Both the position numbers and the translations under genes were made by a program. The notes under the pieces were generated by a model, which was not told where the DNA came from, made no database searches, and saw only the letters and a program-made list of their open reading frames with translations. A DNA stretch of 64,000 nucleotides, taken from positions 10,873,001-10,937,000 of the forward strand of contig NC_132993.1 of NCBI RefSeq assembly GCF_048564905.1, in the 5' to 3' direction. The stretch comes from Vicugna pacos (Eukaryota; Chordata; Mammalia; Artiodactyla; Camelidae). Positions 1-11,193 of the stretch are shown piece by piece. How positions within the stretch are numbered: the first letter of the stretch is position 1; every line of letters begins with the position of its first letter.

Positions 1-516
1 TGTTATATCTGAAGGTTGCTTTTCCCTTGTACATTTGTGGTCTTCAGGAGGGAGGGGGTTGCAGAGCGCCCTCAGCTGCTCTGGCAGGGACAGCTGTGAC
101 AAGCAGTCATGAACCCACAGGAGAGTCTGAGTCTGGATCATGAATTGTGCGGGGCCAGGGGATCGGGTTCCCCAGGAAAGAGTTGACCAGCTGGTCATCC
201 TGCTTCCTGAAGGCACAGCGTTGTGAGGGGAAAACCACACAGTTACATTTCTCATAGAGACTGTTAGAAACCCATCAGGCTCATACCCCGTGTCTTTCCC
301 CTGCCTGACGCCCTGCACGCTGGGGCATCTGAGCCCCTTTACCGCTTCCTCCCCCTTCCCTGGCCTTCTGTGCCATCAGCTGTTCTAACATCCCTTCCTG
401 CTCACCCACAGTTGCCATGTACCAGCTTCTCCTTCTGGTTAATGTCTTTCAAGTTGCGTTTCTGTTACTCCCCTCCCACCTCATACACCACTGATTTCCT
501 GAGCTGGGCCCATGAT
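1..516. other. Intergenic 3' flank of TRBV21
   Basis: This stretch lies downstream of the recombination signal of the first V gene. It is moderately GC-rich and pyrimidine-rich around 290-480. I see no leader exon, no V exon and no clear repeat in it. Confidence 0.5.
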
Positions 517-555
517 GAGTTTGTGTTCTAAGAAGAGCCAGCATTCAGCACTGTG
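517..555 (-). promoter_or_regulatory. 23-RSS of TRBV21
   Basis: On the minus strand the heptamer is CACAGTG (549-555), a perfect consensus, followed by a 23-bp spacer and the nonamer CACAAACTC (517-525). It abuts the CASSKS codons of the V exon. The same heptamer and nonamer recur at the TRBV16 gene. This is the RAG1/RAG2 target that joins the V gene to a D segment. Confidence 0.9.
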
Positions 556-1016
556 GATTTACTGCTGGCACAGAAGTACCGCGCTGAGTCCCCTGCCTGA
601 GTGGAGTTGATTTCCAGGCTGCAGGGTGGGTTTGGGGGACATTCAGCCGAAAATCGCTGTTTAAACCCTTCTGCCTCTTCCATAACATTTCCTCCATTCC
701 GTAAGTAAACCAAAAACTCGAACGCTCCTTCCAGCTTCTTACGATACCAGTATACATAATTATGTCCTTTTATGGGGACACAGTGCATCTTTGCTCTCTG
801 CTCCTTTCCTCTGACCAGATGTCCAGGACTCTGGGTGACCCCCGTGTCCATGGAGCCTGCGGGAGAAAGAGACAGAAAGTGGAGACAAAGCCTAGGAGGA
901 GCCTGATTCTGCAGCCACAGGAGAAAGTCCTGGATCTGGAATCTGACAAGTTCACAGCAGAACTCACCTGCTCCCCAGAACAAAAGGGCCACACAGCAGA
1001 GGAGACTGAAGCACAT
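556..1016 (-). CDS. TRBV21: T-cell receptor beta variable gene, TRBV21 type, intact
   Basis: Encodes the variable domain of a TCR beta chain, which pairs with TCR alpha at the T-cell surface to bind peptide-MHC. Exon 1 (968-1016, 49 bp) starts at ATG 1016 and encodes the leader MCFSLLCCVALLFWGAG, ending at a GTGAG donor. The V exon (556-856) follows a pyrimidine-rich acceptor. FR1 contains DTGVTQSP; Cys23 is in AKMHCVPIKGH, Trp41 in YVYWYRKKLE, and Cys104 in DSARYFCASSK. The AKM-C-VPIK-H-YVYWYRKKLE block and the CASSK end match human TRBV21 best; TRBV23 is the alternative. The position just 3' of TRBV20 agrees with TRBV21. No stop or frameshift is seen, whereas human TRBV21-1 is, from memory, a pseudogene. 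Functional status is inferred from sequence only. Confidence 0.9.
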
Positions 1017-1088
1017 GGCTGGCTCCGGGGAAAAGCAGGGCAGGTGGCTTTTTGTCTAAGTCTCCTCATCCCCCGTCAGCGACGTCCT

Positions 1089-1106
1089 TGTGACGTGGAC
1101 ACTTCC
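1089..1106 (-). promoter_or_regulatory. CRE/ETS-like promoter element of TRBV21
   Basis: About 75 bp upstream of the ATG the plus strand reads TGTGACGTGGACACTTCC, a CRE-like TGACGTG next to an ETS-like ACTTCC. The same arrangement, with 16 of 18 bases equal, stands 72 bp upstream of the TRBV16 ATG. Known TRBV promoters carry a CRE-like decamer at about this distance. Function is inferred. Confidence 0.6.
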
Positions 1107-2273
1107 CATGTCATCACAGTCCCCGTGGAGAGGAAACTAAAACACTTTATAGGCTGGAGGGCAGGGAGGGCTGGTGATGCAACTAGTGTGGCTTTCAGAC
1201 TGCTTTTATTGACTTTTTCCTGAGTCTGCTTTTTCATTATTTTTTTAAAACTAAAACAACTTACCCGTACAGATTTAATTTATTTGCTGTTTTAACCTGT
1301 CAGTTTGTCTCCTCCCCTCCCTACTCCCCTCTTAGACAGTGAACCCTCCAGTTAGCTGTACATCTATCAGCGTCTACTGCACTTACAAAAATCACACAGC
1401 AGCTACTTCAAGTTAAAAACTACATTTTGAGCTATGCAAACAATATTTATGATGACTATGCAGTGCGTCTAGGGAAGCAATTTGTTTTTGCCTGAACCAA
1501 TCAGCTTAGTATTTAAGTCAGCGCTAAGAATTTTTCAGCCCCTGGGTTATTTTTGTAGATTTTATTGTTCTTTTTTCTACCATGTCCAGGTAACCATAAC
1601 CCTGAAGTTTATTTTCATTCACTTACTTTTCATTACACATTTTAGTATTTATGTAAGATTCTGCAAATTATATATTATTTACCGTTGTATGTCTAATTTA
1701 TCTAAGGGGAATCATTCTGTTCATATTTTTTCTGTGACTTTTTTTAATTCTTTGTTGCATATAATTTGAGATAATTCTATTTCACTAATATTTAAGATTC
1801 TATTGTATTATTTTGGGAGAATTTATTATCCATTTTTGAATTAATATCCATAGTTCTTTCCTAGTTTTTAATGCTACTGCAAAGAGGACTGCATTCGAAT
1901 ACATTTCTCTGCATACTTAGGTCCAAGATTTTCTCTGTACCTGGGAATGCTGAGATCAAGCATTAGGGTCACCATGTCAGCTTTACATAATAAGATAAAA
2001 TGCTTTCCAAATTAATTAAGCTGAATTAATAGTCCCATCAACATGCATGAGTGTTCTCTAGTGCTCCACCTCTAGGACTCAACCACACTTCACATTCTTT
2101 TTTTCTGCGCATTTAAAAAACAAAAATCACAGATATGTACTGTTCATTGTTTCGAAGAACATTTAGAGCTTTAGATTTTTAAACTTACATAGTTATCAAA
2201 AGAATAAAGCAAACCACAAAATAAGAATTAAATAAAATGCACACACCTCACTATTAACAGCAACAATATTCTT
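1107..2273. other. AT-rich intergenic DNA with old L1-like stretch
   Basis: No gene is seen. From about 1840 to 2110 the sequence resembles a very old L1 ORF2 3' region in minus orientation (reversed phrases of the kind found in diverged L1M elements), but the match is by eye and weak. Confidence 0.35.
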
Positions 2274-2400
2274 TTTCTTATTTGGGGGGTAGATAATTGG
2301 GTTTTTTATTTATTAATTGTGATGGAGGTACTGGGATTAAGCCTGGGACCTTGTGCATGCTAGGCACGCGTTCTACCACTGAGTTGCACCTTCCCACCTT
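2274..2400 (-). repeat. tRNA-derived SINE, camelid Vic type
   Basis: On the minus strand, from about 2398 down to 2322, there is a tRNA-Ala-like head with a recognisable A box (CTCAGTGGTAGAACGCGTG) and B box (close to GGTTCAATCC). It is followed by a short A/T-rich tail towards 2274. The head is diverged, indicating an older copy. Confidence 0.8.
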
Positions 2401-3703
2401 GGGGCTGACATATTTTAATATTTGTAGGCCACTAGTGTTTTCTATACATTGCCCTTTGCCCATTTTTGGAGGATTAGCTATTATTTGTAACAATTCCTTT
2501 TATCTTCTGGATACCAAACTTTATCAGTTATATGTGCTGTTAATACCTTTTCAACTTGTGGCTTGTGTTTTCACTGTTCGTAATGTTTTTTGTTGATATT
2601 CCTGGTTTGGTAGAGTCTATCATTCTTTTTCGGGAGGTTATGCATCTTAATGCTTTATAAGCAAGGCTCCCATAGCCCAAGTTCATAAAGATGTACTCCC
2701 ATTTTTTATTTTTTACCAGTTAACATACTGAATGTTGCATTTAAGCATTTAATGCTTTTAGCATTTATTTTTGCTTATGCTGCAGAGAAGTGGCTTAAAT
2801 TAATCTTTCTGTGGCTAACCCCTTGTCCCGAAGACTGTACTGTATATGGCATTATTCCCCTACAGACATGCAGTGATGGCTCCATCATGTATTATGTGCC
2901 TGTATATGCATGGGCCTATTTTAAATCCATTAGTTTCCATTTGTCCATTTGTCTTTCATTATCTTAAATTATAAAATAATTTGATGATTGGAAAGTCACC
3001 TCAGTTTTTACTTCATTAGTATTATCTGCTCTAAACTTCCCTCTCTTTTCCACTTAAATTTCAGATTCCTTTCGTCAAATTTCATGACACCTTTTATGAT
3101 TTTTATTAGTGTTGCGCTTAATACACAGATGTTAGTGCAAAAATTGGGATGCTTGTACTATTGCTTTAACTTACTCATGATCATGGTATATATCTTCACT
3201 TATTTCAGATTTTTAAAATGCCTTCCTCTGAAGTTGAATAATTGTCTCAGTTAAAGTCTTGCTTATCTTTAATAGATTTGGGTTTTTTAATATTTAATTT
3301 TACTGTTGGTAAATGGACTCTCCCTTTAAAAATATATCTAACTTTTGCAAGTATATAGAAATAAACTGACTTTATTTTTGTTAAAGTCAGTAAATTTATT
3401 AAATGTTGTTATAAGTAATGCAATGCTTCTTTAGATTCCTTTGGTCTTCTAAATTTGTCATCTGCCTTTAGTCAATTTTTTTCCTTCTTATTCTTCCCTT
3501 TTTTCCTTATTCTACAGGCTGAAAATTCAGCACAATGTTGAATAGAAATGGTGGTAGCATTTATTTACTTATCAATTTTATTTGACCTGGACAACTACAG
3601 GTACTGGATGTGGCACGTGGTATGGGCGTTAAACTTTAAGATTAGATCCTGATATTTCAAGGGTCTACTGGCATCCCAGGACATCTGCAAACATTCTCCC
3701 ATC
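2401..3703. other. AT-rich intergenic DNA
   Basis: No V gene, exon or well-preserved repeat is recognised. The open frames here are short and have no family resemblance. Confidence 0.4.
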
Positions 3704-4401
3704 TGTTACTGAACCAGGGTCATATTGTCCTATGCACAGTGAGCCAAAATGTTAAGAAGCCGAGGTTTGCAGCTAAAATAGGGTTTATTGTCAAGGCAGC
3801 CGAGTGAGGAGATGGGAGAACAGATCTCCAATCCACCTCTCCGAAGGCAAGGGGCTTGGAGTATTTATGGGACGAGGAATAAAGAAGCCGGATAGTCTGA
3901 GACACAGGGCACATGGGGAGGATGGGGAAAGGCGGTTGGAAGGCAGTGTGTGAATCGTCTTTCTACACAGGCATGACTAAGCCACACGCCTCTGCGTGTT
4001 CATAACGGAGGCCGTTAGCATGAAATGAGCATGGACTCTTTGGTCCTTAGGCAAAAGGTCACGAAGAGGAAATGTGCCCAGTTGGAAGGTCACTGGTTCT
4101 AACCAGCCTTCACCAGTTCAGCTCCAACTAGACACAGCTGACTCTGGGCTCAGCTGAATGGCAAGCAAATGATGCCATATTCCTGGAAAATAACTTGGGC
4201 AAATGTCTTATTGTTTAGGCTACATGCCACTTAGAGGACAGCAAGTCTTAATTTTTTTTTAATTGAGGTATAGTCAGTTTACAATGTTGTGGCAATTTCT
4301 AGTGTACAACACAATGCTTTAGCCATACATGAATATACATATATTCAACAATTAAAGTGCCCTTGAGTAGTGAAGGCAGGTGAACTGGATTTGACTAGTC
4401 A
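3704..4401 (-). mobile_element. Solo LTR of an endogenous retrovirus (class I-like), with an L1 fragment inside
   Basis: The minus strand reads as an LTR ending in ...CAGTAACA at 3704, with a CAATAAA polyadenylation signal near 3790. A second copy of the same family lies at about 20559-21071. Shared stretches include the end segment, the block around 3850-3970, the AACTAGAC/TGCAGCTGA block and the terminal TAGTGAAGGCAGGTG block. A 3' L1 fragment (about 4249-4365) is nested inside and makes this copy longer. No internal retroviral genes accompany it. Boundaries are approximate. Old and clearly diverged. Confidence 0.65.
4249..4365 (-). mobile_element. L1 3' end fragment
   Basis: Starts with a T-run and continues as the reversed 3' UTR of a cetartiodactyl-type L1 (AATTGAGGTATAGTCAGTTT, then AATGTTGTGGCAATTTCTAG). 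The same 3' UTR occurs at 8990 and 53195. It interrupts the LTR at 3704-4401. Confidence 0.75.
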
Positions 4402-6336
4402 TTACGCAGGGTTCCACCGCCAGTGTCTAATGTGTCTCACCTGAGTGCCCTGAAGGCCCTACCAACTCATCTCAGGTGGAGGAAGGGTTGTACTTGCTCC
4501 TTACACGCAGGAGTATTTCAGAGACCCACATCCCCCCTAGTGGTCAAGGGGGCACATTCATCCCATGCCCTCTGGTCTCTCACTGCCTTCACCTCCTTTG
4601 TGGTGAGTGGGCAGTGGCCAGTTCCACACTGTGCAGCAGCAGCAGCAGCAGCCAGGCACCCCACGTATCAGAGCAGAACCAGCTATCGGCGTGTTGACCT
4701 GCTGGGGTCCTGCAGAGATCTGTTACTAGTAATTAGGGATGCAATTCGTCATTAATCCAGTATTATTGGTGGCTCATCAGTAAAATTTGCTTCTCAACCT
4801 CTTCTGGCCACATTCAAGGTGAACAGGGTCCTTAGATCGCTGTCCTAAGTTCTCTGCTCTCTTCTCTGTGTATTCTATCATCAAGGGATCAAATGCACTT
4901 TCATTCTTCCAATTACGGAAATTGTCCCGGATTTTTACCTTCATCCATTTCCACTGAGTCCCTGTCTTGAACATACAACTGCTTTCTGCATATTTCTGGT
5001 CAGATTTCTGTCTCAATGTAATGCCCAGTGTCAAATAAACCATGAAACCTTCCCCCTCGGTCCTCCTAGTCCATCTGGCTGTGATAGTCCTCTCCATCCT
5101 CCCCATTTATTGCCTCTCGTGTCTAATCAATTACCAAGTCCTTTGATTTTCTTCCTTATTTCCTAATTGTTTTAAATTTCTCATTTTTCAGTATTTCCAT
5201 TACCACGGCCACCATTGTCTTAGCTTCGCCTGCCCGGGTCACTGCAGGGGCTGACTCTGTTCTCTGCCTCAGCCCTTTCCACACTGTCCATTGTTTTTTC
5301 ACACTGTAGCCAGGACGGTTTAAAAAAAAAAAAAGCAGTGTACACACACACAGCAAGAACAAACATTAATTACTACAGAAGTTAAGTACTTAAAACCTCA
5401 AGCGCAGGGCAAGGGATATACGAGAAAATGAGAAATGGCTGTACCTTGTGCTCAGTTTTGCCGAACATAAGACTGTTCTAAAACAAATTATCTACAAAAG
5501 AACCTCAATGTCTCCTATTAAATTTTAGGTTAAATTCCATACCACATTCTTCGACATCCCTCAAAATTAATTTAGACTAAAATCTTTCTAAGAACCTTTA
5601 AGAGTTTTTTGCCCCTTGTTATGAGGAGAAAGTAATGTTTTTGTAAATGACACACAAATCTTGATGTAAATCATTAAGAATAATATTTAGTGTTTTCTCA
5701 TACTTTTCCTAAAGGTCCGATAACCATTAAATATACGGTAATAGAGGCTTCAAATTCTCACCACCTGTAGTAAGTTCATTTTTGTTAGGAAAACCAAAGA
5801 ATCTTAACTTTTTTTAAAAAAGGAACCAGAGATAATTACAGATTTAAAAAAAACACTAAAATATTTGAAGACTATTTGAAATTGACTATTGGTCACTCAA
5901 AAGTAGTCCAGTTGCTTTCCATGTTCCAGAATGGAGTCCCAGTAAAGCAGCCGATCAAGTGATTCTGTTCAGTTCCACTCTGGTCAGGGTCAAGGTTTAG
6001 TGTTCATGCCTTCATGTTCACACTTAGTGTCCACGAGCCAACTCCCTGGTTCTCACGACACAATACCCTCCATCCTCCCCTTCCATAGACTCTCATCTCT
6101 TCAGTTGTTAATTTTCTCTCCTTTTTGATCTCATAGGCACAGGATTTGATTAATTTTAAGCCGTGGCTAATAATACAGAGGCACTGTTTATCGATGCACA
6201 TTCTTTTATTTATTTAAATATACTGGTTAGCTGACTCATCCAATGACGTGCGAGGTAGACCTTGACAATACTGAAGTTTAGCGCATCCCAGCTCCTGCCA
6301 CTCCCGATCCAAGCCCCGTAATAAATATCATTCTGG
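4402..6336. other. Intergenic DNA, no gene seen
   Basis: Contains a (CAG)5-6 run at about 4634-4651 and is AT-rich after 5400. Open frames of about 110 codons on either strand show no domain. I see nothing supportable as a gene. Confidence 0.4.
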
Positions 6337-6482
6337 GTTGGGGGAGGTGTAGCTCAGCAGTAGAGCGTGTGCCTAGCAGGCACAAGGTCCTGGGTTCAAT
6401 CCCCAGTATGTCCATTAAAAGTAAATAATAATCTAATTACCTCTTCCCCTGCTCCAAAATAAATAATTTAGGAACAAACATC
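6337..6482 (+). repeat. tRNA-derived SINE, camelid Vic type, with target-site duplication
   Basis: The head at about 6340-6415 is a tRNA-Ala-like sequence with A box (TAGCTCAGCAGTAGAGCGTG) and B box (GGTTCAATCC), followed by an A-rich tail with TAAATAATAAT. A perfect 10-bp direct repeat, ATCATTCTGG, flanks it at 6327-6336 and 6483-6492. This marks an LINE-mobilised insertion. Confidence 0.9.
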
Positions 6483-6492
6483 ATCATTCTGG

Positions 6493-8130
6493 ACTCGGGT
6501 CAATCCTCCTTGCCAGTGTGTGTTGACAAATATTTGACAGCCAGCTCCCTGGAGGAAAATAAATCAAGAACCCTGGATTGCTGTGCTGCACGCACCCCCA
6601 CTATGGCTGATTTCAAGCCATCAACGTGATGCCACTGACACTGAAGTTGGGGAGATGTGTACCAGCGGCTTTTGGGAGCTGGTAAAAGCCAATTCACTCA
6701 ACAACAGCTATTTCTTGCTTTTCTTTTAATATGATTTTGTTCTGATCTATTTGTGGTCATGAAAATAATTTCCTTGATTTAGTTGGTTTTAGCTTTATAT
6801 AAAATACATCATGCTTTACAAAATCTTATCAGGGTGAGTTTTTGCGCCTCATATTATATCGTTAAGATGACCTATAACTTTGTTCATCATTCGTTTTGAC
6901 TGGTGTATATCGTTTTCCATCACATGGATGTGCTACAGTTTAGTCATTCACTTTCTTGTCAATGCATGTGTGCCTTGGTTCCATCATGAATAGTACTGCT
7001 TAGAATGTTTTTGCATTTATGTCATCTGATACGCGTATGTAAGATGTAGTGGAACTGCTGGCTGCTGGAACAAAGGAACGATCAACTCTGAGATAATGCC
7101 AAAGTGCTTCCAGTTGTTTGCATCACTTACACTCCCACCAGTAATCCTGTGGAACCATACCCTCTCTAACAGGTTTTATTTCTAAGCTTTTTATATTTTG
7201 CTAATCAAATGGATATAAACTTAACGTATCTTTGTGTCTTGCTTCTCATTTTCCTGATCACCAGGGAAGTCAAATATCTCATGTGTTTATTGATCACAGA
7301 CGTTTCTTCTATTAAATATATGTTAATATCTTTCGCTTATTTTTATTGGATCATATAAGAGTTGGGATCAATGTATGGTTTTTCCTGGGAAAGGATTTTT
7401 CTGAGGGCTTTACATTCAATGCTCTTCTTACTATCTGGTGGCTTCTGATAGAAATTTCTGGCTTTGTAGACAGGTCTGAAGTCTTTTATTTACTCCCTCT
7501 GCCTTCTCTTCCCTCTGACACCTTCGTTGGGTGACAACTCAACCAACACCTTCTCTGTGAAGGTTTTTGGCATGCTCAGTACCGAGGTGCAGAGGGTGCA
7601 CCCCACCCGGTCTTACCCCCTCCCTTCATCAATCACAGCGCTATATATAGCACATCACTGAATTCTTTCAGTATCTCTGCTTGGCTGCCTTATGATTCTG
7701 TTTTGTCTTGCAAGCCTGAGATGTTGACAAGACAATGCTGAATTGTCTTGGAGAGACTAGTGCCAACACTTATTATAAAAATGCACAGTGTTTTATAGAA
7801 GCATTTTGAAATCTACCCATAGGATTATGTGTTGATTTATCTAAGAACATATGATTAACATATGGTAGAGTCGGGGAAAAAAACCCAGGCTTTATCATTT
7901 TCAGCCCAGGGAAATTCCATGTCAGTCGGCCACTTATAGACCCAGGTCCTTTCCCATATTGCTGGTTCTCAAACACCAAACCTCCACACTCCACACCCAG
8001 ATATTTTTTTCTCTGTACACGTTCACGCTGACAGATGTCTCAGTCAGAGAGGCTGTGGTTTTTCTCTCCCACGCCCCCTTTCCACAGGGCTCCCTGCATT
8101 TGGTGGGGTCGGGGAGAGGGGCTGTTGCCG
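6493..8130. other. Intergenic DNA with an old L1 fragment
   Basis: About 7000-7340 resembles a diverged L1 ORF2 3' region on the minus strand. It has the characteristic reversed phrase for a tip-of-ORF2 segment: 'TTTGCATCACTTACACTCCC' followed by 'ACCAGTAATCCTGTGG'. No gene is seen in the rest. Confidence 0.45.
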
Positions 8131-8169
8131 GATTCTTGTTTGGGTCTCTGATCTCCGCCCAGCGCTGTG
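8131..8169 (-). promoter_or_regulatory. 23-RSS of TRBV20
   Basis: Heptamer CACAGCG (8163-8169), 23-bp spacer, nonamer ACAAGAATC (8131-8139) on the minus strand. The heptamer keeps the essential CACAG; its sixth base departs from consensus, as in the TRBV10 and TRBV12 genes here. Confidence 0.85.
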
Positions 8170-8531
8170 TCACTAGCACTGCAGAAGTAGAGGCTGCTGT
8201 CTGCAGGGTGCACGCTCGTCACCATCAGAGATGAAAATGTTAGGTTTGGATGGTTGATGGGAAACTTGTCCTTGGTAAAACCTTGTTCGTATGTGGCATT
8301 GGAGCCCTGGTTAGAAGTTGCTATCAGTGTGAGGCCCTGCTCCGGGAACTGACGATACCAAAACACAGTCATGGCCTGAAAGTCCTCTGCATGGCACTGG
8401 AACGTCACAGAGGCTCCCTTCTCACGGATAGCCCTGCTCGGATGTTGAGAGACGTGAGCGCCAAGCCCAGAGCCTGCGGAAACAGAGGTCAAGGAGATGA
8501 GAGAGGCCAGCAGGGCCAGGCAGAACATCAC
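8170..8531 (-). CDS. TRBV20: T-cell receptor beta variable gene, TRBV20 type, intact
   Basis: Encodes a TCR beta variable domain of the TRBV20 subgroup (old name Vbeta2). From ATG 8531 one open frame covers the leader MMFCLALLASLISLTSVSAG and the V region without needing a splice. There is no GT donor in the leader, although an acceptor-like TTTCCGCAG stands before GSGLGAHVSQHP. Subgroup marks are GSGLGA-VSQHP, DFQAM-VFWYRQFP, IATSNQGSNATYEQG, KDKFPINH and the unusual end DSSLYFCSAS, all close to human TRBV20-1. Cys23 is in VTFQCHAED, Trp41 in VFWYRQ and Cys104 in YFCSAS. The TRBV20 CDR3 start CSA in place of CAS is typical. No breaks are seen. The start could lie further upstream if a spliced leader exists. 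Confidence 0.93.
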
Positions 8532-8559
8532 AGCCTCGCGCCCTCATCTTTCTCCCTGC

Positions 8560-8989
8560 TTCCAGGGAATCCTGTTTGTTGTGTGCAATCTTCCCGTCCT
8601 ACTTCCTAGGAACATGATCCCCCATCTCCCCTGACTGGTGCCTTGTCGCCTTACGCTCTGCACCTCCAGACAGCATGGCTGCCCCCCTCCCCTTGATCAG
8701 CATCAACAACCTGGAGTCTGGCTACCGCTTCACCCAAGCCAGCACGTGTGCACACTCGCCCAAGCTCCTCAGATAATAAGGCTTATACCAGGCCCCAGAA
8801 GCAGCAGGAACACCAGCATCTTCAGGTGCCGGCCTCGTACCACGCCTCTGAAGAAAGGTCTGACCTTGCCCCTCGATCTTCCCTTCTCCACCCCTAGGAG
8901 GAGGGATGACTACCGGCCTAACCCTGAGGGTGCTCTATCCTGCCCCCTGGTGGTCATCGTCGCCAATGCTGCAGGGTCCATCACTTTCT
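8560..8989. other. 5' flank of TRBV20
   Basis: GC-rich flank upstream of TRBV20. I could not find the CRE-like decamer that precedes several other V genes here. No gene is seen. Confidence 0.4.
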
Positions 8990-9420
8990 AAAAACATTTT
9001 ATTTTATTGAGTTATAGTCAGTTAACAATGTTGTGTCAATTTCCAGTGTAGAGCACAATTTTTCAGTTATAAGTGAACATGCATATATTCATTGTCACAT
9101 GCTTTTTCACTGTGAGCTACCACAAGATCTTGTATACATTTCCCTGTGCTGTACAGTATAAACTTGTTTATCTGTTCTAAGTATACACCTGTCAGTATCT
9201 ATAAGTCTTGAACTCCCAGTCTGTCCCTTTCCACCCCTCTCCCCTGGCAACAAGTTTGTATTCTATGTCTATGAGTCGCTTTCTGTTTTGTATTTGTTCA
9301 TTTGTCTTTCTTTCCTTTTCCTTTTTTTAAGATTCCACATATGAGCGATCTCATATGGTATTTTTCTTTCTCATTCTGGCTTACTTCACTAAGAGTGACC
9401 CATCACTCTTTCAATCAAAG
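8990..9420 (-). mobile_element. L1 3' UTR and end fragment
   Basis: Reversed L1 3' end: starts ATTTTATTGAGTTATAGTCA, passes through GATCTTGTATACATTTCCCTGTGCTGTACAGTA and on to the 'GATTCCACATATGAGCGATC' segment that marks the ORF2/3' UTR border. 5'-truncated; moderate divergence. Confidence 0.8.
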
Positions 9421-11154
9421 AACCATACCAGCATCGCTGGAAGGGTCTCAGAGATGTTCTAAATGGACTCCTAATTTATTGGAACATAAACGGAGACCCA
9501 GATCATTGAAGTGACCGAAACAAGTTTCCTAGCCTTCTGTAAGGAAGGGGGCATGTTTGTGTATATTAAATGATACCATAGGTAATTCTTTCCTTCCGTA
9601 ACACATCCTCAAAGTAACAATCGTGAGTTGTCTTGGCTAATCACTAGAACTAAGGTGAGCATAAGAAATCCCAGGCTAGAAGCTCAGTGTTCCTTCACAC
9701 TGATAAGGACACTTCCTCATCTTCTCAATGAAATATTTATTTCATGACTATCTTACGCCAATGCCCTGGTAAAGTAAAGCATTTTAGTTCCATCTCATTT
9801 CCAACAACTTTCTTACTATTTCAGAGAACCCTGGCTGCAGGGGGCGGCTGGGGGAGGGGGGCTTGGAGTCCTCATCCTACCATATTTCAGTGTTTTAGAT
9901 CCTATTCAGCGGTGAGTGTCTCTTTCCCGTCTCTATTTCTCAGCATTTTGGTCTTTGTATAAATATATGGGAGAATACGGGGGAGAAGAAAGCCAGAGCT
10001 AACGTGAGGTTCAGAAAGGAATCCAAACAAAATGCCTGGAGCCAAGGCTTATATGTAATGGTCCGGGGCTCCCTCCATTTCCCCAGAAATTGCTGGTCCC
10101 AAGAGACATAGGGCCACACCAAAGAGACTGGGGCTCGTGGATGCCTCCAAGAATTATTTTAAAATATACTAGTCCAGCATTTTTTTCTGTATGCAGTTTG
10201 AATAATATAGACTGTCTGTCATTCATTGCTAGAAACAGAATTATACGATTAAATAAATATTTGTGAAAAAATGAAGTCCCAAGAACTAACAATACCTGTC
10301 TTCCAATTCGATGGATGGCAGACCTCAGAGGGAGAAAATATACAGAAGACACTGAGACCATTTGCAAAATAAAACTGACCACCTGTCTGCTGATTAGTCA
10401 TGCAAATATTTCTCTCAACTCTTTTCCAAGTGCCAAGCGTACAGTTACATGAGTCTGCTCGGTGTTTCTCTGCACAAATCCAAGGAAGGTCCACCGGAGC
10501 TAGAAACCCAATTTTGTTTAATAACGTTGTTGCTCCACTCATTTTTCCAAATGTTCTCCTACTGCCATATTGGGGGGGGCTGTGATCATCTATTCCTGAT
10601 TTTTATCTCCTGATTCTCTCCTGCCGTGGTTCCCTAAGCCCGTGTCAGTCTGTCCGTGTGTGTCCATCTCGTGAAATCCTGCTCACCATGTGAGTTTCAT
10701 CTCACATCCTGCCTTTTCTCTGAAGCCCTTCCTGATGTCACCAGACAGAACTGGCCGTGCTGTTTCGCACACTCCACTCACACCTCTGACGCATGCACAC
10801 AGCATATGATACTCGGTAACAGTGTGTTTCTACACGTTTCTCTCCCCACTGGGCTTTTATTAATTTTCTGAAGGAAGGGACCATTTTGTGTTCATTTTTG
10901 TTTTCCACGATTTGGTAAAAAAGAGCTGGATTGTAAAATTAACCTCTCCTCTCTCCCTCTTTCTGATGTAGACAGATTTAGATACGTAATTTAAAAATCA
11001 GCTTAGTGGCTCTCCGAGGCATCGTGCCATTGCACAAAGCGTGTTGATGCAGCCACTGCTTTGGATGCCTGGTTGAGGAGGAAGACAGCGTTCTGATCAG
11101 GGGACCAAAAACAGAAAAGCCCTGCCACCTGGTGGGGATGCAGGGCTTGGGACA
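9421..11154. other. Intergenic DNA, no gene seen
   Basis: About 9440-9540 may hold a very diverged MIR-like piece. An open frame pair at about 10000-10540 on the minus strand has no recognisable domain. Nothing else is supportable. Confidence 0.35.
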
Positions 11155-11193
11155 CATTTATGTGCAAAGAGAAGGTGGCTTTGCTTCACTGTG
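11155..11193 (-). promoter_or_regulatory. 23-RSS of TRBV19
   Basis: Heptamer CACAGTG (11187-11193), 23-bp spacer, nonamer ACATAAATG (11155-11163). The nonamer is A-rich but lacks the terminal CC of the consensus, and resembles the ACATAAAGG of TRBV10. Confidence 0.85.

Noticed and set aside
762-1223. 153-codon plus-strand frame over the TRBV21 gene
   Set aside because: It is the antisense shadow of the TRBV21 leader, intron and V exon.
4633-4651. CAG-repeat coding tract
   Set aside because: A short triplet run in a frame without domain or exon signals.
6337-6415. A genuine tRNA-Ala gene
   Set aside because: A and B boxes are tRNA-like, but an A-rich tail and target duplication follow and related copies exist at 2274 and 30978. 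It is a SINE.
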